Source: Alkaliphilus sp. NP8 (GTDB lineage: Bacteria > Bacillota > Clostridia > Peptostreptococcales > Natronincolaceae). From it: a stretch of 64,000 bases of DNA. The notes beneath the pieces were generated by a model that ran no database searches, was not told where the DNA came from, and was given only the letters and a program-made list of their open reading frames with translations. The stretch lies in the NCBI GenBank assembly GCA_015978205.1, contig JADWMM010000002.1:98750-162749 (forward strand), written 5' to 3'. The translations under genes and the position numbers were made by a program. Below are positions 29,404 through 38,281 of the stretch, in pieces. How positions within the stretch are numbered: the stretch's first letter is position 1; the number at the start of each line of letters is the position of its first letter.

Positions 29404-30573
29404 CTAACAACTAGTTACTTTAAGGTTTTTATTTATACTTTCAGCCTTATCTAACATTTCTTCTATACTATTACCTAATATAGTTATATGTCCCATCTTT
29501 CTAAACGGTTTTGTACATTCCTTTCCATAGAAATGAAAATATACATCGGTATCTTTAAAAGCATACTCTGACCCTTTTATTCTTGCTTTACCTTCCGCAC
29601 CTTCTTCTCCTAAAACATTAATCATTATGCTTGGCTTTATTAAATATGGCTGAGATAAAGGGTATCCTAAAATAGCTCTTAAATGTTGTTCGAATTGAGA
29701 TATATTACAACCTTCAATAGTATAGTGACCTGAGTTGTGAACCCTTGGTGCTATTTCGTTTATAAATACATCTTCCTTGTATACAAACATTTCTATACAA
29801 AATACACCTGCACCCTCTAAGCTTTCCATCACTTTTAAAGCCAAACTTTCTACTTTTATTTTAATTTTTTCCGATATTCTAGCTGGTACTATAGTTGTTC
29901 TTAATATATTATCTTTATGAATATTTTCAGATAAAGGATAAATCTTAACTTCGCCTTCAGTATTTCGTGCTGCAATTACAGAAATTTCACTAGTAAATGA
30001 AATATATTTTTCAATCATCAACTCTCTATTACTTCCACCTAATGTATTAAAAGCTTTTTCAATGTCGTCTTTGTTTTTTATAACTTTATTTCCTTTACCG
30101 TCATATCCCCCATAGCAATTTTTTAATATTACCGGTAAGCCTTCTTCATTAATATAATTTTCAATATCTGCTATACTACTTACTTTTTCAAAATATGGAG
30201 TTTGAATATTTCGATTTTTAATAAAAGACTTTTGCGTATATTTATTTTGAATCATCTTCAATGTACTAGGTGAAGGTTGAATTTCATATCCTTTTTCGTT
30301 AAGATCTATTAACTTATCCGCATTTATATGTTCTAACTCATAAGTAATTAAATCGCATCTTTGTGCTAATTCTTCTATTTTATTAGCATCATAGTAATCT
30401 CCAATTATTTGCTCATCAGCTATAGAAGCTGCCGAACATTCTTCGTTCGGATCAAGTATAATAAACTTAATACCAAGTTTTTTTCCTTCTAGAATGATCA
30501 TCTTTCCTAGTTGACCACCACCTATAATTCCGATCGTAATAAGATTAGGACTAGTTTTAAGATTATTATCCAT
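29404..30573 (-). CDS. purK: N5-carboxyaminoimidazole ribonucleotide synthase
   Basis: 389 residues, ATP-grasp. [21 protein letters not shown] starts the pre-ATP-grasp fold in pieces. Others are [50 protein letters not shown] and [11 protein letters not shown]. It carboxylates AIR to N5-CAIR for the downstream PurE domain, so this organism uses the PurK/PurE mutase route. It is the first pur gene, 10 bases before purE. No PurBox or riboswitch was seen in the 70 bases to the permease gene; transcription may read through or start there. Confidence 0.95.
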   Translation of the reverse strand: MDNNLKTSPNLITIGIIGGGQLGKMIILEGKKLGIKFIILDPNEECSAASIADEQIIGDYYDANKIEELAQRCDLITYELEHINADKLIDLNEKGYEIQPSPSTLKMIQNKYTQKSFIKNRNIQTPYFEKVSSIADIENYINEEGLPVILKNCYGGYDGKGNKVIKNKDDIEKAFNTLGGSNRELMIEKYISFTSEISVIAARNTEGEVKIYPLSENIHKDNILRTTIVPARISEKIKIKVESLALKVMESLEGAGVFCIEMFVYKEDVFINEIAPRVHNSGHYTIEGCNISQFEQHLRAILGYPLSQPYLIKPSIMINVLGEEGAEGKARIKGSEYAFKDTDVYFHFYGKECTKPFRKMGHITILGNSIEEMLDKAESINKNLKVTSC

Positions 30574-30609
30574 AGTATTTCCTCCTAGTACTTAATTTTG
30601 ATTTTTTTA

Positions 30610-30637
30610 AAGCAGCTAAGAGATTTCTTAGCTGCTT
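30610..30637 (-). terminator. Terminator between the permease and purK
   Basis: A perfect 11-bp stem AAGCAGCTAAG / CTTAGCTGCTT followed on the minus strand by TTTAAAAAAATC. The tail is only moderately T-rich, so partial read-through into purK is possible. Confidence 0.65.
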
Positions 30638-30644
30638 GTATTTT

Positions 30645-31997
30645 TTAGTGAGGTAATAATGTAAATTTAATAATAAATAATATTGCCAATATATAAACTG
30701 TAGGATGAACTTCCTTTGACTTACCTGTTGCTAACTTCATTATTGGATAAAATATTAATCCAGCTGCAATTCCATTAGCTATACTATAAGTAAACGGCAT
30801 CATTGCAATTGTGAAGAAAGCTGGTAGTGCTTCTGAAAAATCATCAAAATTAATTTGTTTAACTGCACCCATCATCAATACACCAACTATAATTAACGCT
30901 GGAGCAGTAGCTTGTGCTGGTACTATTCCTGCAACTGGCGCTAAGAATATTGAAAATAAGAATAATATTCCTGTAGTTACAGATGTTAAACCTGTTTTTC
31001 CACCTTCAGCTACACCTGATGCTGATTCAACAAATGTTGTAACTGTAGATGTACCTAAAATAGCTCCTGCAGAAGTTGCTACAGCATCTGCCATTAAAGC
31101 CTTATTCATATCAGGTAATCTTCCATTTTCATCTAACATTCCAGCTTTAGTTGCTGTACCTATTAAAGTTCCAATAGTATCAAACATATCTACTAAGCTG
31201 AATGAAATAACTACTGTAATTACACTTGTTAATGCACCTACTAAACCAGCTTCCCCAAGATTTAATAAACCTGCAAAGTCCATCTGCATAAATGTTGGAC
31301 TTAAATCAAAAGCAAATTCTGCATTAATAGCTGTATTAGTTACTCCCATAGGAATACCTATAATAGTAGTTACTAATATACCAATTAAAATGGAGCCTTT
31401 ATAATTTCTAGCCATTAATATCCCAGTAATTGCTAAACCAAGAACAGCTAAAACAACTGGAGCGCTTGCAAAGCTTCCAAAGGCTAAAAATGTATCCGGA
31501 TTAGATACAATAATACCAGAACTTGTAAATCCAAGTAATGCAATAAATAATCCAATTCCTCCACTAATAGCATATTTTAAAGAAGTTGGAATTGCATCTA
31601 CAATAGCTTCTCTTACACCGGTAACAGTTAATATAATAAATAAAATTCCGGAAATAAAGATTGCTGCCAGTGCTTGTTGCCATGTATATCCTAACCCCAT
31701 AACTACTCCATATGTGAAGAAAGCATTAAGTCCCATTCCAGGTGCCTGTGCAAAAGGAAGGTTAGCATAAAAGCCCATAATTAATGTTCCAATAGCACCT
31801 GATAAACATGTTGCTATAAATACTGCATCATAATCCATCCCTGCTTTTGAAAGGATATCTGGGTTTACAAATAAAATATAAGCCATTGTTATAAATGTTG
31901 TAATACCTGCTATGATTTCTGTTTTTGCATCAGTTTTTTTCTCTGATAATTTAAAATAGTTGTCTACTGATGATACGTTAGTGTTTTTTGTACTCAT
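30645..31997 (-). CDS. AzgA-type NCS2 hypoxanthine/guanine permease
   Basis: 450 residues, about 12-14 membrane segments. TEIIAGITTFITMAYILFVNP at the N-terminus and FAQAPGMGLNAFFTYGVV are diagnostic of the AzgA (PbuG/PbuO) branch of nucleobase transporters. The second signature stretch TTFVESASGVAEGGKTGLTS is also clear. It imports hypoxanthine, guanine or adenine by proton symport. A guanine riboswitch with its terminator lies upstream, fitting repression when guanine is plentiful. Confidence 0.93.
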   Translation of the reverse strand: MSTKNTNVSSVDNYFKLSEKKTDAKTEIIAGITTFITMAYILFVNPDILSKAGMDYDAVFIATCLSGAIGTLIMGFYANLPFAQAPGMGLNAFFTYGVVMGLGYTWQQALAAIFISGILFIILTVTGVREAIVDAIPTSLKYAISGGIGLFIALLGFTSSGIIVSNPDTFLAFGSFASAPVVLAVLGLAITGILMARNYKGSILIGILVTTIIGIPMGVTNTAINAEFAFDLSPTFMQMDFAGLLNLGEAGLVGALTSVITVVISFSLVDMFDTIGTLIGTATKAGMLDENGRLPDMNKALMADAVATSAGAILGTSTVTTFVESASGVAEGGKTGLTSVTTGILFLFSIFLAPVAGIVPAQATAPALIIVGVLMMGAVKQINFDDFSEALPAFFTIAMMPFTYSIANGIAAGLIFYPIMKLATGKSKEVHPTVYILAILFIIKFTLLPH

Positions 31998-32010
31998 CTT
32001 TAAGTCCTCC

Positions 32011-32102
32011 TTAAAATTACGCTGTTGCTTAGCAACGCTTCATGGCGCACTCAATTTTTTAATAAATATTAAAAAATTTCAAGTGCTTAAAATTACGCTG
32101 TT
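32011..32102. repeat. Dispersed hairpin repeat, copy A, with 16-bp flanking direct repeats
   Basis: The core 32041-32093 (CATGGCGCACTCAATTTTTT ... TTTCAAGTGCTTAAAAT) recurs at 38299-38348. The arms GCACTCAATTTTTTAATA and TATTAAAAAATTTCAAGTGC can pair. A small GTTGC/GCAAC hairpin precedes it. The 16-mer TTAAAATTACGCTGTT stands on both sides (32011-32026 and 32087-32102). It sits in the permease 5' leader between the riboswitch terminator and the ribosome binding site. Confidence 0.6.
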
Positions 32103-32113
32103 TTTTAAATAAT

Positions 32114-32165
32114 AAAACCCGAGAGGATAGGTTTAAAAGAATGAAACCTACCCGCCCGGGTTTTT
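32114..32165 (-). terminator. Riboswitch-controlled terminator for the permease
   Basis: On the minus strand AACCCGGGCGGGTAGGTTT pairs with AAACCTATCCTCTCGGGTT, followed by TTATTATTT. It lies about 90 bases downstream of the guanine aptamer. Confidence 0.75.
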
Positions 32166-32256
32166 ATCCCATCGGTGTAACATATAATATATATGCTTGT
32201 ACCGCTTGGTCCGGCATTAATATTTAAAATATTAATCGGAACCCTAGGTACGCTTT

Positions 32257-32328
32257 CATTCATAGTCGAATAATTTACGGTTATTCGGTAGAAACTGCTA
32301 AACCATATTATTAGCATTATATAAATTT
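32257..32328 (-). ncRNA. Guanine-class purine riboswitch (permease leader)
   Basis: Minus strand: TATATAATGCTAATAATATG, GTTTAGCAGTTTCTACCG, ATAACCGTAAATTATTCG, then GACTATGAATG. The J2/3 TTTCTACC block and matching P2/P3 loops are canonical. The base in GAC-TATG (position 74 equivalent) is C, predicting guanine/hypoxanthine rather than adenine. Confidence 0.95.
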
Positions 32329-32369
32329 TGTATTCTTATTTAATTTTCCTAACTCTTAACTACACATTA

Positions 32370-32398
32370 ATAATAACAAATATATTTTTTTAGGTCAA
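32370..32398 (-). promoter_or_regulatory. sigma-A-like promoter of the permease riboswitch
   Basis: -35 TTGACC (32393-32398), 17-bp spacer, -10 TATTAT (32370-32375), about 40 bp upstream of the aptamer. Confidence 0.65.
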
Positions 32399-32459
32399 TA
32401 GTTTTTTCGAACATTTTTTTATTATTTTTATATATTATATGATTAACCCCGCATTATAA

Positions 32460-32491
32460 AACAAATCTGACGTGTAACGTTCAGATTTGTT
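32460..32491 (-). terminator. Terminator downstream of guaA
   Basis: AACAAATCTGA pairs with TCAGATTTGTT around a 10-base loop, followed by TTATAATG on the minus strand, about 135 bases past the guaA stop. Confidence 0.75.
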
Positions 32492-32499
32492 AAGTAGGA

Positions 32500-32634
32500 A
32501 ATTGAATACTACTCCCGCCGTAAGTTGCGGATTTCTAACTCCTTTTAGTCGTTATAAACCTGCCCAACTCTGACAGGGGTAGTACCTACAGTTTCTTCTA
32601 CGCTAAATGCTTGATGAAACTGGGTACTACTCCC
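32500..32634 (-). other. Structured guaA 3' region with repeated GGGAGTAGTA motif
   Basis: GGGAGTAGTA occurs at the guaA stop (32625-32634) and again in the same direction at 32507-32516. An inverted partner GGTACTACCCC lies between (32576-32586). The inverted pair can form a long stem with CAGTTTC/GAAACTG. No ORF is present. It could be a degenerate integration-site duplication, since guaA 3' ends are known insertion targets, or a structured 3' UTR. Confidence 0.4.
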
Positions 32635-33592
32635 ACTCTACTGTAGCTGGTGGCTTAGAAGTTATATCATACACTACTCTATTTACTCCATTAACTTCAG
32701 TAACAATTCTTCTTGACATTGTATCTAAAACATCGTATGGTATTCTATACCAACCTGCTGTCATAGCATCTTTACTTGAAATAGCACGAATACCTACAGT
32801 GTGTACATAAGTTCTTTCATCATTAATTACTCCTACACTTTTGATATTTGGTAAAATTGCAAAATATTGCCATATATCATTATCTAAATTAGCATTCTTA
32901 ATTTCTTCGCGAACAATAGCATCTGCTTCTCGTACAACATTTACCTTTTCATCTGTTATTTCTCCTAATACTCTTACACCTAAACCTGGCCCTGGAAAAG
33001 GTTGTCTCCAAACTAATCCCTTAGATAATCCTAACTCTTCTCCAACAAGTCTTACTTCATCTTTATAAAGAAGTTTAACAGGTTCTACTAGTTCAAACTC
33101 TACATCTTCAGGTAATCCACCTACATTATGATGACTTTTTACTAGCTTGTCTCCTTCAGTGCCACTTTCAATAATATCTGGATATATTGTTCCTTGTACT
33201 AAGAAATCAAAGTTACCTAATTTCTTTGATTCTTCCTCAAATACACGTATAAACTGTTCACCTATGATTTTTCTCTTTTTTTCTGGATCATCTACACCTT
33301 TTAGTTCTTTAAAGAAACGTTCTTTTGCATTTATACGAACAAAGTTCATATTAAATTGATTTTTAAATATATCTTCAACAGAATCTGGCTCATTTTTTCT
33401 CATTAAACCATGATCTACAAAAATACAAGTTAAATTATCACCAATAGCCTTATGAACTAATACTGCTGCTACTGAAGAATCTACTCCACCAGATAAAGCA
33501 CAAATAGCCTTTTTATCTCCTACTTTATTTCTAATCTCATTAACTTGTTCCTCTATATAGGACTTTACGTTTATATTTCTTTCTTCTCTCAT
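32627..33592 (-). CDS. guaA: GMP synthetase ATP-pyrophosphatase subunit (no glutaminase domain)
   Basis: 321 residues. The PP-loop ATPase domain ([32 protein letters not shown]) is followed by the GMP-synthetase dimerisation domain ([30 protein letters not shown]). The usual N-terminal class I glutamine amidotransferase domain (about 190 residues) is absent. The gene starts right after guaB, so it is not a fragment of a longer frame. This matches archaeal-type split GuaAb; a separate glutaminase or free ammonia would be needed. ATG 33592 is preferred (9 bases after AAAGG) over the track's 33601. Confidence 0.93.
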   Translation of the reverse strand: MREERNINVKSYIEEQVNEIRNKVGDKKAICALSGGVDSSVAAVLVHKAIGDNLTCIFVDHGLMRKNEPDSVEDIFKNQFNMNFVRINAKERFFKELKGVDDPEKKRKIIGEQFIRVFEEESKKLGNFDFLVQGTIYPDIIESGTEGDKLVKSHHNVGGLPEDVEFELVEPVKLLYKDEVRLVGEELGLSKGLVWRQPFPGPGLGVRVLGEITDEKVNVVREADAIVREEIKNANLDNDIWQYFAILPNIKSVGVINDERTYVHTVGIRAISSKDAMTAGWYRIPYDVLDTMSRRIVTEVNGVNRVVYDITSKPPATVEWE

Positions 33593-33607
33593 ATTTATCA
33601 TCCTTTC

Positions 33608-35083
<1,476 letters not shown>

Positions 35084-35127
35084 TTATAATTTTTAAGCAA
35101 TAGTTATTTGATTTTAAATATTAAAAA

Positions 35128-35182
35128 ATCCGTTTAATAATTTCACTCTGAAAATATCAATGAGTGAAATTATTAAACGGAT
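35128..35182 (-). terminator. Riboswitch-controlled terminator for guaBA
   Basis: A perfect 21-bp stem (ATCCGTTTAATAATTTCACTC and its complement) followed by TTTTTTAATATTT on the minus strand. GAGTGAAATTATT in its 5' arm also occurs in the 3' strand of aptamer helix P1, so the 3' arm can pair with either one, giving mutually exclusive folds. Confidence 0.88.
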
Positions 35183-35282
35183 CTAATAGTATGAATTATG
35201 ACTATATAAAATCTATACCAAAATATATACAGCTTATGGTGTAAATTTATGAGTATTATTAGATTCACAGTAAAATAATTTC

Positions 35283-35352
35283 ACTCATAGTCGAATGTTT
35301 TTTGGCCATTCGGTAGATACTTCCGAACCATATTATCGGTATTATATGAGTA
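35283..35352 (-). ncRNA. Guanine-class purine riboswitch (guaBA leader)
   Basis: Minus strand: ACTCATATAATACCGATAAT, ATGGTTCGGAAGTATCTACC, GAATGGCC, ACATTC, GACTATGAGT. P1 is ACTCATA/TATGAGT. C is present at the ligand-discriminating position. J2/3 reads TATCTACC rather than TTTCTACC, a single-base variation. Confidence 0.95.
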
Positions 35353-35394
35353 TTGCTAAAAAATATACTATACTTCATTTATTTTGTTCACACT

Positions 35395-35423
35395 AAAATA
35401 TCAAATTATAGATACATTGTCAA
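35395..35423 (-). promoter_or_regulatory. sigma-A-like promoter of guaBA
   Basis: Perfect -35 TTGACA (35418-35423), 17-bp spacer, -10 TATTTT (35395-35400), about 40 bp before the aptamer. Confidence 0.7.
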
Positions 35424-35671
35424 GTAGTTTTATTTATGTTGTTATATTTATAATGTTTAGAATTAACATATACTTATACATGTTTATTTTAAATGTTAGT
35501 ATATTTATATGCTAATTAAGAATATTAGCATACAGTTTTATTTTTTTTGTTTATGTTATCAAAACAATATATTACTGTAACTGTATTGTTTTCCAGTTAT
35601 ATATTCTTTTTTATTTCAAATAATAATACAGGAATGAAAAAAAGATATTTTTAAAGGAGGTAATTTTTATA
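35424..35671. other. AT-rich divergent intergenic region
   Basis: About 250 bases between the guaB promoter and the spore coat genes. CATACAGT at about 35530 matches a sigma-E -10 element but has no convincing -35. No ORF or RNA signature is seen. Confidence 0.4.
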
Positions 35672-35914
35672 ATGGCAAATAATATGCAAAATCAAAATAA
35701 TACTTTAGCTAATCAAGGAAGTAAAAAACTTGATTCTAACAATTTAAAAGTTTTAGAGGATCAATTAAATTATGAATCTTTATTAGCTAAAAAATTTAGT
35801 AATTATGCTACTGGTTGTAATGACACAGAACTAAAGAATCTTTGTGAACAAGCATCTCAACAGCATAAACAACATTATAACGAATTATTAAACTATTTAA
35901 ATTCTCATCAATAA
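35672..35914 (+). CDS. Small spore-coat-associated helical protein
   Basis: 80 residues: a Gln/Asn-rich leader (MANNMQNQNNTLANQGSKK) and one helical hairpin (LEDQLNYESLLAKKFSNYA, ELKNLCEQASQQHKQHYNEL). Length and pattern resemble short ferritin-like or CotF-like coat proteins of Clostridia. It probably forms a unit with the adjacent CotF-type gene (37-base gap). AAAGGAGG is 12 bases before the ATG. The exact role in the coat is unknown. Confidence 0.7.
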   Translation: MANNMQNQNNTLANQGSKKLDSNNLKVLEDQLNYESLLAKKFSNYATGCNDTELKNLCEQASQQHKQHYNELLNYLNSHQ

Positions 35915-35951
35915 TTCATATAAACAAGATAATATATAAGGAGGTTTTATA

Positions 35952-36233
35952 ATGCAAATGAATCAATCTGGACTTACTGAAAAAGAATTAATGAATGATT
36001 TATTAACTTCAGAAAAACAAGTGACTTCTGCATATAATACAGGAATAACTGAATCTTCTTGTCAAAACTTAAGGCAACATTTAACTAAATGTTTAACAGA
36101 TTCTCAACAAATTCAATATCAAATATTTGATGCTATGAAACAAAGAGGTTGGTACCAAACTAAACCTGCTGCAAGTCAAGATGTACAAAATGCAAAAACT
36201 AAATATAATCAAATGATGAATGAACTTCAGTAA
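35952..36233 (+). CDS. CotF-family spore coat protein
   Basis: 93 residues of the Coat_F type. GLTEKELMNDLLTSEKQVTSAYNTGITESSC is the family's first helix pair in pieces. SQQIQYQIFDAMKQRGWYQTKPA is the diagnostic second part (..QIF..M..RGWY). Such proteins are packaged in the endospore coat of Bacilli and Clostridia. AAGGAGG lies 8 bases upstream. It is followed by a strong terminator. Confidence 0.9.
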   Translation: MQMNQSGLTEKELMNDLLTSEKQVTSAYNTGITESSCQNLRQHLTKCLTDSQQIQYQIFDAMKQRGWYQTKPAASQDVQNAKTKYNQMMNELQ

Positions 36234-36236
36234 TTT

Positions 36237-36263
36237 AAAAAAGGTGGATTATCCACCTTTTTT
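36237..36263. terminator. Terminator after the coat genes
   Basis: AAAAAAGGTGGA / TCCACCTTTTTT with a 3-base loop; it works for the coat genes and perhaps also for the convergent Mrp gene. Confidence 0.88.
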
Positions 36264-36293
36264 TATATTAATGTAAATATTTATTTTTTATAT

Positions 36294-37121
36294 TTACTTA
36301 AACTTGATTACTAATTTATCAGCTATTTGTTCAAATGTGTCACTTTTATATTCATATACTTTTCCTGCATCTGATAGTTCTGTAAACTCTTTTACTATTG
36401 GAATTTTTCCTAGAAAATCTATATTTAGTTCTTTACTTACTTCTTCTGTTTTTCCTTCTCCAAATAGATAATATGGCTCTGGATATGATGGAGGTTGAAC
36501 ATAACTCATATTTTCTATTAAACCTACAACCGGTATATTCATTTTTTCTGTCATTTTAATTCCTTTATTTACTATCATAGATACAAGACTTTGTGGAGAT
36601 GTAACCATAACAATTCCTTCTACAGGTATAGATTGCATTACTGTAAGAGCTACATCTCCAGTTCCAGGAGGAAAATCAATTAATAAATAATCTAGCTCAC
36701 CCCATACAACATCTGTCCAAAATTGTTTTACTACTCCACCTATTACAGGTCCTCTCCAAATTACAGGTTCTGTTTCGTTAGGAAGTAGTAAATTCATTGA
36801 CATTACTTTTACATTATTTAAAGCAACTTCTGGTAAAATTCCTTCTTCAGATTGCTTTGCAGGTTCTTTTAGTCCAAATAGTTTAGGTATACTAGGTCCT
36901 GTTATATCTGCATCTAAAACCCCTACAGAGTAACCTTTACTAGATAATGTAGAAGCCAACATAGCAGTAACTGAAGATTTACCTACTCCTCCCTTACCAC
37001 TCATAATTCCAATAACATTTTTAATTTTACTATATTTGTTTTCTTTTTCTGGTACAATACAACTATTTGAAGCACATTTACCATCAACATTTTCTGAACA
37101 ACTATTACACTTCTCACTCAT
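36294..37121 (-). CDS. Mrp/Nbp35-family Fe-S carrier ATPase
   Basis: 275 residues. A Cys-rich N-terminal extension (CNSCSENVDGKCASNSC) precedes a deviant Walker A P-loop (GIMSGKGGVGKSSVTAML), VLDADITGPSIPKLFGL and LLIDFPPGTGDVALTVMQS. In most Mrp/Nbp35 proteins a CxxC pair follows ENMSY and holds the bridging cluster. Here the segment reads ENMSYVQPPSYPEPYYLFG with no cysteine. It may therefore bind a cluster only through the N-terminal four cysteines, or be a regulatory paralogue. I start at ATG 37121, 8 bases after GGAGG, not the TTG 37136. Confidence 0.9.
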   Translation of the reverse strand: MSEKCNSCSENVDGKCASNSCIVPEKENKYSKIKNVIGIMSGKGGVGKSSVTAMLASTLSSKGYSVGVLDADITGPSIPKLFGLKEPAKQSEEGILPEVALNNVKVMSMNLLLPNETEPVIWRGPVIGGVVKQFWTDVVWGELDYLLIDFPPGTGDVALTVMQSIPVEGIVMVTSPQSLVSMIVNKGIKMTEKMNIPVVGLIENMSYVQPPSYPEPYYLFGEGKTEEVSKELNIDFLGKIPIVKEFTELSDAGKVYEYKSDTFEQIADKLVIKFK

Positions 37122-37305
37122 CTTTAGTTCCTCCAATATCTATATGTTTTTTATTAATTTTATATAATATATATTTTTAAAAATATATATTAATTATATA
37201 CCTTAAGCAATACTTAATGCAAGAAATCTAATTTATGTGGACTTTTTTAAAAAAATAGTAAACTAATCCTTAGTTTAAAACTATTTAGAATAATTTATGT
37301 AATCT

Positions 37306-37350
37306 TTACAAATAATTATATTAGGCTATGCCTAATATAATTATTTGTAA
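37306..37350 (+). promoter_or_regulatory. Long perfect hairpin next to the ribosome binding site of the holin-like gene
   Basis: A 21-bp perfect stem with a 3-base loop (TTACAAATAATTATATTAGG, C, TAT, and its complement) ends directly before AGGAGTG (37351). It has no T-tract, so it is not a normal terminator. It could hold the leader open, protect the transcript's 5' end, or be a DNA operator. Confidence 0.5.
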
Positions 37351-37365
37351 AGGAGTGTTTATAAT

Positions 37366-37743
37366 ATGTCTGAAGAAAGAAACCGAAATAGAAATAGAGC
37401 TCAAGAATCCGATAGCTGGACTGGTTTAATTTTGAGAGTAATCCTTTCTGCTATTGTATTATCCATTGCAGCATTCCTTACTCCTGGTTTTTCTATACAA
37501 GGAATTTGGTCTGTTTTAATGGCTGCAGTAGTTATTTCAGTTGCTGATTATTTAATTCAAAGATTTACAGGATTAGATGCTTCACCTTTTGGTAGAGGTA
37601 TCGTTGGATTTATAATAGCAGCTATAGTACTTTATGCTACTCAACTTTTAGTTCCTGATATGAGTGTTACATTTTGGGGCGCAGTTATCGGTTCTTTAAT
37701 GATCGGTATAATCGACATTATTATTCCTGGAAAAACTGTTTAG
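37366..37743 (+). CDS. Phage-holin-4/YvlD-type small membrane protein
   Basis: 125 residues. A charged N-terminus rich in Arg/Asn (MSEERNRNRNRAQESDSW) precedes four membrane segments: ILRVILSAIVLSIAAFL, IWSVLMAAVVISVADYLI, IVGFIIAAIVLYATQLL and WGAVIGSLMIGIIDIII. It resembles the chromosomal holin_4_2/YvlD family, not a lysis cassette; no endolysin or phage gene is nearby. The RBS AGGAGTG is 8 bases before the ATG. Function is unknown; related Bacillus genes belong to envelope-stress operons. Confidence 0.75.
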   Translation: MSEERNRNRNRAQESDSWTGLILRVILSAIVLSIAAFLTPGFSIQGIWSVLMAAVVISVADYLIQRFTGLDASPFGRGIVGFIIAAIVLYATQLLVPDMSVTFWGAVIGSLMIGIIDIIIPGKTV

Positions 37744-37843
37744 TAGCATTAAGCTATTTACTTAATTAAAAAACTGTAAAACCCTACATAAATTGATTAT
37801 GGGATTTATATCAAAATATGTGCAGTTAAAGTTTTACTTTTCT

Positions 37844-37897
37844 AAGGGTTAGACATAGAATTGTATTATATTCAAATCACTAAAATGTCTAGCCCTT
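37844..37897. terminator. Imperfect hairpin between convergent genes
   Basis: AAGGGTTAGACAT pairs with ATGTCTAGCCCTT (one mismatch, 28-base loop) between the holin-like gene and the small minus-strand ORF. The T-tract is poor, so this is a weak call. Confidence 0.35.
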
Positions 37898-37909
37898 GTA
37901 TTATATAAA

Positions 37910-38083
37910 TTATAAATTTCTACTACTGGTATTTTGCTCTATTACTTTTTCTATAGAAATAATACTCATAGTTTCTGGTTGTTTAAATTTATAATAATTT
38001 AATACTAAAGCTAATATTATAAGTGTAATTACTAATATACAAATTCTAATAAACCAATATTTCTTAAAAATTAATACTCTCAA
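37910..38083 (-). CDS. 57-residue single-pass membrane peptide, TTG start
   Basis: Not in the ORF track (too short). It starts at TTG 38083 with AAGGAGGG seven bases upstream. The sequence begins MRVLIFKKYWFIRICILVITL, a positively charged lead plus one membrane helix, and continues with a soluble tail (KQPETMSIISIEKVIEQ). The N-terminus resembles those of clostridial membrane-anchored polysaccharide deacetylases. It may therefore be a remnant of such a gene or an independent small protein. Confidence 0.5.
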   Translation of the reverse strand: MRVLIFKKYWFIRICILVITLIILALVLNYYKFKQPETMSIISIEKVIEQNTSSRNL

Positions 38084-38280
38084 TTACAACCCTCCTTTAC
38101 TATCTATAATTAGATTTACCTTCTATTTTAATCTCGATTATATGTTTACCTATATTATATGTATTAACTAATTTGTCCTATGACTTAATTTTAAAATAAA
38201 TTCATATAAATAACGACAAATATTACCAGAGTATGATTATTTCCTGGGAAATTTGCATTTTTTCAATAAAAAATTCGTAT
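38084..38280. other. Intergenic region, nothing recognised
   Basis: AT-rich sequence upstream of the small TTG-start ORF and before repeat copy B; no gene or RNA signature is seen. Confidence 0.4.
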
Positions 38281-38281
38281 T

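Noticed and set aside
32105-32317. 70-residue minus-strand ORF in the permease leader
   Set aside because: It covers the guanine riboswitch and terminator; its codons reflect RNA structure, not protein.
32460-32634. Integron attC-like site (GTTAGAAATC...AACTTAC)
   Set aside because: Core-site spacing and folding do not match attC and no integrase is present.
32607-32810. Plus-strand ORF over the guaA 3' end
   Set aside because: Antisense to conserved guaA coding sequence and lacking an RBS.
37160-37200. ATATATATTTTTAAAAATAT palindrome upstream of the Mrp gene
   Set aside because: Low-complexity AT sequence; palindromicity is expected by chance here.
37366-37743. Prophage lysis cassette
   Set aside because: Only a holin-like family membrane protein; no endolysin, structural or integrase genes nearby.
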